DNA from: Alteromonas sp. M12
Lineage (GTDB): Bacteria > Pseudomonadota > Gammaproteobacteria > Enterobacterales > Alteromonadaceae
Length of the DNA stretch: 64,000 nt
Direction of reading: 5' to 3'
NCBI RefSeq assembly: GCF_037478005.1
Contig: NZ_CP144164.1
Coordinates: forward strand, 2,914,001 to 2,978,000
The notes below the pieces were generated by a model. It made no database searches. It was not told where the DNA came from and saw nothing but the letters and a program-made list of their open reading frames with translations. This document shows, one piece after another, positions 38,419 through 46,953 of this stretch (position 1 is the first letter of the stretch; each line of letters starts with the position of its first letter). The position numbers and the translations under genes are program-made.

Positions 38419-40087
38419 AAACCAACAAGTAAGCGCGCAAGAAGCAGATGTAGAGTCTAGTCGAATAATCTCAAAATTTTGGCTGATTCCATTAGTCGCC
38501 CTGTCTATTGGAATGTGGATGGTGTATCACCAGTGGGCAAATCAAGGCCCGTTAATTAACATTGAGTTTGTTTCAGCCTCTGGTATTGAAGCAGATCAAA
38601 CAAAGATAAAAACCAAAGATGTCGAAATTGGTGTGGTTAAAAAGGTAGAACTAAAACCCGATTTAAGTGGCGTAATTGTAACCGCAAGAATGAGCCCAAG
38701 TGCCGAAATGCTGCTTGGAAAAGATAGTAAGTTTTGGCTGGTGAGGCCCCGTGTCTCTCTTAATGGTGTATCTGGATTAACCACCCTATTTTCCGGCCCT
38801 TATATTACTTTGGAACCGAGCACCGAGGGCGAACTGTCTACTGAATTTATCGCATTTGAAAATCCCCCTGCCACAGCAGCTGGCACACCAGGATTACAGA
38901 TAACCTTAAATAGTGACGAAGAACTATCCTTTAAAGCCGGTGATCCGATTATTTATAAAGGATTGAAAGTCGGTGAATTTGAAGACATGCATTTTGATGT
39001 AGATAGGCGCATCGTTTCTTACAATGCCTTTATCCAAGCGCCTTACCACAAACTTATCACTGAAAATACCAAGTTTTGGAATGCCAGCGGAATGAGTCTT
39101 GATCTTGCCGCCAATGGGATAGAAATAAAAACAGGAAGTATCGAAACCATTCTCACTAACGGTGTCACATTTGGCATTCCTGAGGGTATGTCAACGGGCA
39201 AGCTAGTCACAACACAAGCGTCATTTGAAATATATAAAGACTATAAAAGCGCTTCAAACAAAAGATATAAACTGGGGGTTAATTTTGTATTGATGATCAA
39301 AGATAGTATTCGCGGATTAACTGTCGGCGCACCTGTAGAATACCGAGGTTTGCAAATTGGTAAAGTGATTGAAATTAACCTACCAGGCGCAGCGCAGAGT
39401 AAATTACTTGATGATGAATTTGCGATTCCAGTCCTGATCAACATCCAGCCAAGCAGAATGCAGCAACCCGATGACCACACGGGTGTAGAGATTGTTAGAA
39501 CACAAACATTACGTGGAATAGAACAAGGTCTTAGAGCATCCCTTAAAATTGGTAATATTGTGACCGGCGGCTTGTACGTTGATTTACAGCATTATGAGGA
39601 TGCTGAACCGGAACCTCTGAGTAAGTTTCTTGGCTACAATGTGATTCCTACAACATCAGGGGAATTTGCGCAAATCACTCAAAAAGTAAGTGGTGTTTTA
39701 GACAATATAAATGCCATTCCTTTTGCCCAAATGTCTGAAGATGCGAGTCAACTAATGCAAACCTTTAATGCCACAGCTGAGGCATTAAAAGAGACCGTTG
39801 ACACCCTCGATAGCCTGCTGGTTGACGTGAAGGACCAACAAACAAGTCAGAATATTAATCAAGCTGCCGAATCGCTAACTAGCTTACTCAAAGATTACTC
39901 TGCAGGGTCTAGAACTAATCAAGAATTAATTTCGACAATGCAAAGGTTTCAAACGACCTTGCAGCAACTCACTCCATTATTGCAACAACTCAACCAAAAA
40001 CCGAATAGTTTAATATTCAGCGACGCTACGCAGCCAGAAGTTGAACCCAAAGCGCAATCTTTAAATCAGGAAACCGACAATGACTAA
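38405..40087 (+). CDS. pqiB: PqiB, MCE-domain lipid transport protein
   Basis: Periplasm-spanning protein anchored by one N-terminal membrane helix (about 24-40, FWLIPLVALSIGMWMVY). Three MCE/MlaD domains follow (about 45-135, 160-250, 285-395; for example IKTKDVEIGVVKKVEL, GDPIIYKGLKVGEFEDM and GAPVEYRGLQIGKVIEI), then a long helical C terminus (about 420-540). Length 560 fits PqiB (three MCE domains), not the seven-domain YebT. MCE hexamers form channels for lipids between the two membranes. It overlaps pqiA by 14 bases and pqiC by 8. Confidence 0.95.
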   Translation: MIDNKNQQVSAQEADVESSRIISKFWLIPLVALSIGMWMVYHQWANQGPLINIEFVSASGIEADQTKIKTKDVEIGVVKKVELKPDLSGVIVTARMSPSAEMLLGKDSKFWLVRPRVSLNGVSGLTTLFSGPYITLEPSTEGELSTEFIAFENPPATAAGTPGLQITLNSDEELSFKAGDPIIYKGLKVGEFEDMHFDVDRRIVSYNAFIQAPYHKLITENTKFWNASGMSLDLAANGIEIKTGSIETILTNGVTFGIPEGMSTGKLVTTQASFEIYKDYKSASNKRYKLGVNFVLMIKDSIRGLTVGAPVEYRGLQIGKVIEINLPGAAQSKLLDDEFAIPVLINIQPSRMQQPDDHTGVEIVRTQTLRGIEQGLRASLKIGNIVTGGLYVDLQHYEDAEPEPLSKFLGYNVIPTTSGEFAQITQKVSGVLDNINAIPFAQMSEDASQLMQTFNATAEALKETVDTLDSLLVDVKDQQTSQNINQAAESLTSLLKDYSAGSRTNQELISTMQRFQTTLQQLTPLLQQLNQKPNSLIFSDATQPEVEPKAQSLNQETDND

Positions 40088-40682
40088 GCCAACCTTTTAC
40101 CTATTCGGGCTGACTCTGCTGCTAGCGGGTTGTGCGAGTGAAGTGAACACAAATGTGCACTATTATGTACTCGATAACGCAGCCTCTATTTCAATGCCCG
40201 ATGATATTGCACAGCGCCCTACTACAGTAGCAATTCAGACTATTGAGTTGGCCGACTACCTCAAACAAGCCAGTTTGAATATGCAAATGGATAATCATCA
40301 AGTGTTCTACTCTAAACAACATTATTGGGCGCAACCATTACAAACGAGCATTCGTAATTCATTACTAAATGATCTCAATAAAACGTCGAAAACAGCCTAC
40401 TTTGTTGATCCACAATTAGTTAATTTCAAACAAGCAGACTTAATATTAGGGTTAAAAATAAACCACTTTCTGCCTACATATGAATCAAAAGTGGTGTTAG
40501 CTGGACAGTATTGGATATATAATGATCAAAGCAACAGAAATTTAACTGACTCAATATATAACTTTAAGTACGAACTACCACTGGCAGAAAATGGTTATGG
40601 ACATGCGGTGGGCAAACTACGAAATTTACTAGAACAGTTAAGCAAAGATATCGTAATAAACATGGAAAACGTTGAAATCTAA
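40080..40682 (+). CDS. pqiC: PqiC outer-membrane lipoprotein (ABC-type transport auxiliary)
   Basis: Outer-membrane lipoprotein (200 residues) that caps the PqiB tunnel in E. coli. Lipobox LLLAGC gives lipidated Cys18. The body has the family pattern HYYVLDNAA, TVAIQTIELADYLKQASLNMQ and a central YWAQPLQTSIRNSL stretch. It overlaps pqiB by 8 bases and its stop codon shares a base with the diguanylate cyclase start. Confidence 0.92.
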   Translation: MTKPTFYLFGLTLLLAGCASEVNTNVHYYVLDNAASISMPDDIAQRPTTVAIQTIELADYLKQASLNMQMDNHQVFYSKQHYWAQPLQTSIRNSLLNDLNKTSKTAYFVDPQLVNFKQADLILGLKINHFLPTYESKVVLAGQYWIYNDQSNRNLTDSIYNFKYELPLAENGYGHAVGKLRNLLEQLSKDIVINMENVEI

Positions 40683-41797
40683 TGATCAGAAAAATGACCA
40701 AGTGGATGCTGGCTTATCTTTATTTGGGTGTTGTTGGCGATAGAAATAGCGAATCTAATCAACAAATATTTGTCTCCAATCTTTTTTCCTGCATTGGCTA
40801 TAGTCTCACTCTTGTTTTAGGTATTTCCGCCGCTTTCGGTGGCGAAATGGTGTTATCCATCTCTCTTTTTTCAGCCTGTTTTTTATTCTTTTTAAGTCAC
40901 CAAATCCATCGATTTAAACAAATTAAAAATACCTACAAAATATCTACACGCATTATTTTCACATGTTTGTTATTTTTAATGCTTTATTTAGTTTACACCG
41001 GTGGCCATGCCAACACTGGACCATTATGGATTTATATTCTGCCTCCTGTAGCTTTCTTTTTTGGCGGTTTGCGTAAAGGCTTAGCCAACATTGGCCTATT
41101 TGTTATTTTGATTAGCATCATGTTGTTCTATCCAGGCGAAGTTTTATTAAATACATCCTACACCCACGAATTTAAGTCACGTTTAATTTATTCCTTTTTA
41201 ACGGTTACTTTATTATTTGGCTTCTACGAATTTTCACGGCAAAAATTCATTACTTTTATGCAAAAATTAAGTGACCAATTCGAACAACAAGCAATGCAAG
41301 ATCCCCTTACGTTGTTACCAAACCGCAGGGCCATGAAAGATTATTTAGAACACGAATACAATCGTGCACAGCGCAGTAAAGTCAATATGTCGTTATTACT
41401 GTGCGACATTGATCACTTTAAAAATGTAAATGACCTCCACGGCCACGACGGTGGAGATTACGTACTACAAAACTTATCGGCGCTATTTACCTCAACGTTG
41501 CGTAAACAAGACAAGATATCTCGATGGGGAGGAGAAGAGTTTTTATTCCTTTTGCCAGAAACCAGCGAATCTGACGCACACTTTTTAGCAGAAAAAATAC
41601 GCAAGAAAGTGGCTAATCATATTTTCAAATATGCTGGCAAAGAATTTAGTATTACCTTGAGTATCGGTGTTAAAGAAGTAACCAAGAATATAAGCGTAGA
41701 TAAAGCTATCACAGCTGCGGATAAGTTTTTGTATCAAGCCAAAGAAGAAGGACGTAACCGCACCATGCCTAAAGTCGTCCACACCCATGCAGATTAA
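40682..41797 (+). CDS. Membrane diguanylate cyclase (GGDEF)
   Basis: Inner-membrane enzyme (371 residues) that makes cyclic di-GMP. The N-terminal half has about six hydrophobic helices (about 30-185, including GYSLTLVLGISAAFGG and GPLWIYILPPVAFFFGG), a likely 7TM-type sensor. The GGDEF domain begins QDPLTLLPNRRAM and has active site WGGEEFLFLLPE. The inhibitory I-site RKQD lies exactly five residues before GGEEF, so product inhibition is expected. It starts on the last base of pqiC, placing c-di-GMP synthesis in the same operon as an envelope lipid system. Confidence 0.94.
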   Translation: MIRKMTKWMLAYLYLGVVGDRNSESNQQIFVSNLFSCIGYSLTLVLGISAAFGGEMVLSISLFSACFLFFLSHQIHRFKQIKNTYKISTRIIFTCLLFLMLYLVYTGGHANTGPLWIYILPPVAFFFGGLRKGLANIGLFVILISIMLFYPGEVLLNTSYTHEFKSRLIYSFLTVTLLFGFYEFSRQKFITFMQKLSDQFEQQAMQDPLTLLPNRRAMKDYLEHEYNRAQRSKVNMSLLLCDIDHFKNVNDLHGHDGGDYVLQNLSALFTSTLRKQDKISRWGGEEFLFLLPETSESDAHFLAEKIRKKVANHIFKYAGKEFSITLSIGVKEVTKNISVDKAITAADKFLYQAKEEGRNRTMPKVVHTHAD

Positions 41798-41979
41798 GCC
41801 ACTTCTTTCTAGACCATCATAAAAAGGCCCTAGCAGTTTAACTAAACACATTTTTGAACCACTGCAAGATTTTCAAACGACGAAAAGCTGTCTCAACAAT
41901 ATGCATCAATGCTATCTAAACTAGATATGGCACTTTTATTGCTATACTGATACATATTATAAAAAATCTGTTGGGTTTC

Positions 41980-44520
41980 ATGAAAAATATAGCCGATAAT
42001 TTAGTGCATTTATGCACTCACAAACCTAAATCTGTATATGCAATATTGTTGCTTTTTGTGGTGTTATTAGCGGCCCAGATCCCTCGAATTCAAATAGATA
42101 CAGATCCAGAAAACATGCTGGATGCAGAGCACCCTGCACGAGTGTTTCATAATCAAATTAAGCAAACATTTAGTATGCACGATGCAATAGTTGTTGGGGT
42201 GGTTAATACACAAGATGAAAACGGTGTGTTTAAGCCTGATGTGCTTTCTGACATTTTTGACATTACAAAGACAATTATGTCATTGGACGGGGTTGTTTCC
42301 GCTGATGTCATGTCAATTTCAACAGTTGACAATATCAGTCAGGAAGGAACAGGGGCGATTCGTTTTGAATGGATGATGCCCACCCCACCGGAAACCATTG
42401 CAGTTAGTCAACAGATACAACACAACTTGTCCCGTCTGCCCTTGTTACAAGACACTTTGGCATCAAACAACGGTAAAGCCGCTGCGATTTACGTACCTAT
42501 TTTAGATAAAAACGAAAGTTTTAATATTGCTGAACAAATTCGCGGCGCAATCGAAAAACGTGATAGCAGCGCACAGTGGTATATTACTGGGTTGCCTGTT
42601 GCCGAAGACCAATTTGGTTTCGAGATGTTTGTGCAAATGGGAATTTCAGCGCCCCTAGCAGGCTTAACTATATTCATTCTATTGTTTATTTTCTTCCGCA
42701 ATATTCCGTTAATTATCGCGCCTATGATAGTGGCGATGGCAACCGTCATTATTACCATGGGGGCATTAATAGGAATGGGATTCACTGTTCATATCATGTC
42801 ATCCATGATTGCGATTTTTCTAATGCCGATTGCGGTGGTAGATTCAGTACATATTTTATCGGAATTCAGTGACCGTCATAAACCAGGAGAAGATCTTCAG
42901 GCCACGATTGAGGAAGTGGTAGGACATTTATTTACGCCCATGCTGTACACCTCAATAACCTCTTCCGTAGGGTTCTATTCATTAATGTTAACTCCTATTC
43001 CTCCGGTACAAATATTTGGTGCTTTTGTAGGTTCAGGTATCCTACTCGCGTTTTTAATTACCATTACCTTTATGCCTGCTTATCTGTCGAGAATGAGTGA
43101 AAAGTCGCTACAAAGTTTACAGGATGTGATGCATAGCCAGCAAAGTGGCGGTACTAGAATTGCAAAACTTGCAGGCGCTTTGGGTAAGATTGCAATGAAC
43201 TTCAAAGGCGCATTGATATTGAGTTTTTCAGTGGTGTTCGCCATCTCCGTGTGGGGAATTACCCAAATTCAAATAAACGATAACCCGGTGCGATGGTTCA
43301 AACCTGATCATGAAATTCGCATAGCCGATAAAGTCTTAAACGAAAATTTTGCAGGTACTTACGATGCCTACATAGTGCTAAGTCAGCATTCATCTTTGGT
43401 GCCTGTAGAGAACTTATTATCAAAAAATCTCCCCGCAAGCTTAACCAATTGGCAACAGGCAACTTTAGAAAAGCTTAGAGATGAGCCGCTAAATGAACAA
43501 TATCAGCAACTTATCATTGAAATAGAAGATAAGATGTTTACTGATTTAAGCTCACAAGAAGAACAATTTTTAAACGACTTGTTAAACCTGACAGAGAAAG
43601 CCCTGAGCCAGTCAAAAGCTTTTCAGTCTCCGCAATTACTTGCCTACATAGAGTCTTTACAAACAGCTTTGCAGGCATCAGGCTTGGTCGGTAAATCTAA
43701 TTCCCTAGCCGATGTGACTAAAGTGGTGAATCGCGAACTCAGATCTGGCGAAGCCAAGGATTACCAGATCCCGAATTCACCGCAAGCTGTGGCGCAAACC
43801 CTAATGCAATATCAATCTTCTCATCGTCCTAATGACTTGTGGCATTTTGTCACGCCCGATTACCAACAAACTCTGGTTTGGTTGCAATTAAGCAGTGGCG
43901 ATAACCAAGATATGACTGAGGTAATCCAGTTAGTAGACGATTATGTAGCCAACAACCCACTGCCAGCGAATATTGAACTAGGCTGGGCAGGCAAAGCCTA
44001 TATTAATGTCATTTGGCAAGAAAATATGGTTGCAGGCATGCTCGATAGTTTAATAAGCGCATTTATTATTGTATTTGTGATGATGGTAATTTTGTTCAGA
44101 TCCTTAGTATATGGTGTGCTTGCGATGCTGCCGCTAACAATTACCATCACCTTCATTTATGGATTGATTGGTATTATTGGCAAAGATTACGATATGCCAA
44201 TCGCAGTGTTGTCTGCATTAACACTTGGTTTGTCAGTTGATTTTGCGATCCACTTTTTAGAAAGGGCCCGCGCCTTATTTAAACAAACCAAGGATGTGAA
44301 ACAAACATTGGCCTTGATGTTTCAAGAACCGGCTACCGCAATCACTCGTAACGCGTTAGTTATCGCCCTAGGATTTACCCCCTTGCTCTTTGCTCCACTT
44401 GTTCCCTATATCACCGTGGGAGTATTTTTAGCTAGCATAATGGCAATTTCGGCCTTGGTGACGCTACTTATCTTGCCCGCTGTGATGTCGTTAGCAAAAC
44501 AATTGGTTTTTAAAAACTAG
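41980..44520 (+). CDS. MMPL/RND-superfamily exporter
   Basis: Inner-membrane RND-type transporter (846 residues), related to MmpL/HpnN-like lipid exporters. Topology: helix 1 (about 17-35), a periplasmic loop with QIDTDPENMLDAEHPARVFHNQIKQTF, helices 2-6 (about 215-380), helix 7 (about 410), a second large loop (about 430-670), and helices 8-12 (about 675-840). Substrate unknown. TTG 41971 also opens the frame, but ATG 41980 is preferred. The LolA-like gene starts within 20 bases of its end; together with the outer-membrane barrel gene it looks like a three-part envelope export system. Confidence 0.9.
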   Translation: MKNIADNLVHLCTHKPKSVYAILLLFVVLLAAQIPRIQIDTDPENMLDAEHPARVFHNQIKQTFSMHDAIVVGVVNTQDENGVFKPDVLSDIFDITKTIMSLDGVVSADVMSISTVDNISQEGTGAIRFEWMMPTPPETIAVSQQIQHNLSRLPLLQDTLASNNGKAAAIYVPILDKNESFNIAEQIRGAIEKRDSSAQWYITGLPVAEDQFGFEMFVQMGISAPLAGLTIFILLFIFFRNIPLIIAPMIVAMATVIITMGALIGMGFTVHIMSSMIAIFLMPIAVVDSVHILSEFSDRHKPGEDLQATIEEVVGHLFTPMLYTSITSSVGFYSLMLTPIPPVQIFGAFVGSGILLAFLITITFMPAYLSRMSEKSLQSLQDVMHSQQSGGTRIAKLAGALGKIAMNFKGALILSFSVVFAISVWGITQIQINDNPVRWFKPDHEIRIADKVLNENFAGTYDAYIVLSQHSSLVPVENLLSKNLPASLTNWQQATLEKLRDEPLNEQYQQLIIEIEDKMFTDLSSQEEQFLNDLLNLTEKALSQSKAFQSPQLLAYIESLQTALQASGLVGKSNSLADVTKVVNRELRSGEAKDYQIPNSPQAVAQTLMQYQSSHRPNDLWHFVTPDYQQTLVWLQLSSGDNQDMTEVIQLVDDYVANNPLPANIELGWAGKAYINVIWQENMVAGMLDSLISAFIIVFVMMVILFRSLVYGVLAMLPLTITITFIYGLIGIIGKDYDMPIAVLSALTLGLSVDFAIHFLERARALFKQTKDVKQTLALMFQEPATAITRNALVIALGFTPLLFAPLVPYITVGVFLASIMAISALVTLLILPAVMSLAKQLVFKN

Positions 44521-44538
44521 ATGATTAGGAGTTTTAGA

Positions 44539-45324
44539 ATGTCTAGATTTACATTATTTACTTTATCGTTATTTATGTCGTTACCGACCCTTGCTGCTAT
44601 TGATGTTGCCGAATTAATTAGCAGCGCTGAAAAAGTGGCTTATTACAGTGGAGAAGACGGTCGCTCAGATGCACGTATGATGATTGTCGATTCTCAGGGA
44701 CGCAAACAAATGCGTCAATTCACCATTCTCAGACGAGATGTTGAAGACAATGGTGATCAACAGATGATGGTATTTTTCAGTCGTCCAACAGATGTAAAAG
44801 ACACTGTATTTAGAGTGGAAAAACATGCAGATATTGCAATAGACGATGACCGTTGGCTGTACTTACCTGCGCTGGATTTGGTTAAGCGCATTTCGGCTGG
44901 CGATAAACGCACGTCCTTTGTGGGATCGCATTTTTTCTATGAAGATGTGTCAGGCCGTGCCGTATCAGAGGATAACTTTGAATTACTGAATGAAACCGCT
45001 GAACACTACATCTTAAAAGCAACCCCGAAGTCAGCAAATAGCGTTGAATTTAGCTACTATCAAGTCAGTATCGATAAACAATCAAAGCTACCTGTGAATA
45101 TTGATTTTTTCAATGAAGATGGGGTTAATTACCGACGTGTTGAAGCGATTAAAATCGAAGATATTCAAGGTTTCCCTACCGTTGTCCGCTCGAAAGTAAG
45201 TGATTTGATGAACGGCGGTTATACATTAATGGAATTTAGAAATATCAGTTACGATTTAGGACTTCCGGACGATGTATTTTCGGAACGCAGTTTACGCACG
45301 CCTCCACGTCAATGGCTAGACTAA
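44539..45324 (+). CDS. Periplasmic LolA-like (outer membrane lipoprotein-sorting) protein
   Basis: Periplasmic protein (261 residues) with a LolA-like half-barrel fold expected to shield a lipid. A signal peptide (MSRFTLFTLSLFMSLPTLAA) is followed by RQFTILRRDVEDNGDQQMMVFFSRPTDVKDTVFRV, DDRWLYLPALDLVKRISAGDKRTSFVGSHFFYEDVSGR and VVRSKVSDLMNGGYTLMEF, typical of partners of MMPL/RND exporters. ATG 44521 is in frame, but AGGAG (44527-44531) sits 7 bases before ATG 44539, which gives a normal signal peptide. Its stop overlaps the next start (TAATG). Confidence 0.9.
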   Translation: MSRFTLFTLSLFMSLPTLAAIDVAELISSAEKVAYYSGEDGRSDARMMIVDSQGRKQMRQFTILRRDVEDNGDQQMMVFFSRPTDVKDTVFRVEKHADIAIDDDRWLYLPALDLVKRISAGDKRTSFVGSHFFYEDVSGRAVSEDNFELLNETAEHYILKATPKSANSVEFSYYQVSIDKQSKLPVNIDFFNEDGVNYRRVEAIKIEDIQGFPTVVRSKVSDLMNGGYTLMEFRNISYDLGLPDDVFSERSLRTPPRQWLD

Positions 45325-46634
45325 TGAAAAAAATTTCATCCCTCGCCAGCGGTTTATACATAACTGTAATGCTCTTCACATTCAATGCTGTAGCGCAAAC
45401 TTCAGAAGATGAATGGGATATGGGCGATTGGTCAGAAGAAGAAGTGGCAAAGCCGCTATTTACCGGCTTTGTCGACTTTAGTGCTGGCAACAGAATATCC
45501 TCTGATCCTGAAATTGATCAAGCCAAAACCCTCAGAGATATTCGTTTACAAGTACAATGGGAAAAACTGCTCAGCCATTCTAGCGTAACTATTACTAGCG
45601 ACTTATATTATGACGGTATACTCGATGAGGTAAAAGTAGATATTAGGGAGTTTGCTTGGCAAGGAAGATTGGACTCCTTAGGCGAATGGGGAAAATATTT
45701 TGATCTGAAATTAGGTCAACAAGTGCTGACCTGGGGAACGGGAGATTATTTATTTCTAAATGACCTTTTCCCAAAAGATTATCAATCATTTTTTGCAGGT
45801 CGTAATGATGATTATCTTAAGGCCCCTTCCCTATCTGCAAAGTTATCTGGATTTTTTGATTGGGGTAATATCGACTTGGTTATTACCCCTGAATTTGCAC
45901 CTGACAACTATATTAACGGCGATTATTTTTCCTTTTTCTCACCACAATTTGCTAAAAACATTGCGCCTGGTTTTGACGTGAGCCCACCCTACCGACCGGA
46001 GTCGCCAGAATATGCACTGCGTTATTACAAAACCTTAGGATCATCTGAAATTGCTGTATACGGTTACCATGGATTTCATAAATCGCCTAGCAGTCAAACG
46101 GCAGAAGGCCAGCCTTATTTTGCTAAACTCAACGTTTATGGCGCCAGTGTAGTCAGCCCTGCTTTTGCAGGTTTAATCAAAGCTGAAGTCGCCTATTATG
46201 CCTCTGGTGATGATAGCCAGGGTACTGAAGCATTGATCCCTAACGATCAAAGTAGAGTGTTAATTGGTTATGAACAAGAACTAATAAAAGATTTATCGGG
46301 GAGTTTACAGTGGTATATGGAGCGCACTCATGATTATTCAGCACTGCGTTTAAATTCACTTACGCCACAATATGATCCTAACCGCAGTCGTATCGTCGTT
46401 ACGCAGCAACTGGTGTACCGGTTAATGCAGCAAACCTTAACCATTAATGCATTTAACTTTTACTCTACCAGTGATCAAGACGGATTTTTGAAACTGCGTG
46501 CCGATTACAGCCCTGTAGATGAGTGGCGACTGTCTGCTGGAATGAATCTATTTTACGGTGAAGAGCAATACACCTTTTACAATCAATTCGAAGATGCTAG
46601 TAACCTTTATGCTAGTTTCAGATACTTTTATTAA
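45324..46634 (+). CDS. Outer-membrane beta-barrel protein, DUF1302-like
   Basis: Predicted outer-membrane barrel (436 residues). A signal peptide (to about AVAQ) is followed by an acidic EDEWDMGDWSEEEVA segment, repeated amphipathic strands (FTGFVDFSAGNRI, DLKLGQQVLTWGTGDYLFLNDLFPKDY), and a C-terminal aromatic residue (YASFRYFY), as usual for barrel insertion. The LGQQVLTWG...FLND pattern is like DUF1302/alginate-export-type proteins. It is third in the RND-LolA-barrel operon and is probably the outer-membrane end. ATG 45312 is also in frame; 45324 gives the better signal peptide. Confidence 0.82.
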   Translation: MKKISSLASGLYITVMLFTFNAVAQTSEDEWDMGDWSEEEVAKPLFTGFVDFSAGNRISSDPEIDQAKTLRDIRLQVQWEKLLSHSSVTITSDLYYDGILDEVKVDIREFAWQGRLDSLGEWGKYFDLKLGQQVLTWGTGDYLFLNDLFPKDYQSFFAGRNDDYLKAPSLSAKLSGFFDWGNIDLVITPEFAPDNYINGDYFSFFSPQFAKNIAPGFDVSPPYRPESPEYALRYYKTLGSSEIAVYGYHGFHKSPSSQTAEGQPYFAKLNVYGASVVSPAFAGLIKAEVAYYASGDDSQGTEALIPNDQSRVLIGYEQELIKDLSGSLQWYMERTHDYSALRLNSLTPQYDPNRSRIVVTQQLVYRLMQQTLTINAFNFYSTSDQDGFLKLRADYSPVDEWRLSAGMNLFYGEEQYTFYNQFEDASNLYASFRYFY

Positions 46635-46665
46635 CTATGGCTATCCGATAGAAAAGAGGATGTTT

Positions 46666-46881
46666 ATGTCTGCAGAAAGAGCGTTAACCGCATTTGCTGG
46701 TTTTATGGTGTTAGTATCCGTTGCATTAACCGTTTGGGTTCATCCAAACTTTGTATGGTTTACGGTGTTCATTGGTGCCAACTTGTTTCAACAAAGTTTT
46801 ACTGGCCTTTGTCCTGCAACCTTTGTTATTCGCAAAGTATTTGGTTTCAAAACTGAAAAGGAATTAGCTAACGGTCAATGA
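46666..46881 (+). CDS. DUF2892 (YgaP-like) inner-membrane protein
   Basis: Small two-helix membrane protein (71 residues): ALTAFAGFMVLVSVALTVWV and FVWFTVFIGANLFQQSFTGLCPATFVIRKVFG. The GLCP motif before the C terminus is typical of DUF2892 proteins, the membrane part of rhodanese YgaP, often found with sulfide:quinone reductases. AGAGGA (46655-46660) is 5 bases before ATG 46666, so longer frame starts upstream are rejected. It lies after the outer-membrane barrel gene and converges on fisR. By function it probably belongs with the sulfide locus. Confidence 0.8.
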   Translation: MSAERALTAFAGFMVLVSVALTVWVHPNFVWFTVFIGANLFQQSFTGLCPATFVIRKVFGFKTEKELANGQ

Positions 46882-46953
46882 ATCGTATACTTTATTATTA
46901 AATATCAAAATCTTATATCAGTCTGAGGCGAGATTTAAGCGCACTATCTCAAG

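Noticed and set aside
37264..40682. YebS/YebT (LetAB) instead of PqiABC
   Set aside because: The MCE protein has three MCE domains and 560 residues, not seven, and a PqiC lipoprotein gene follows.
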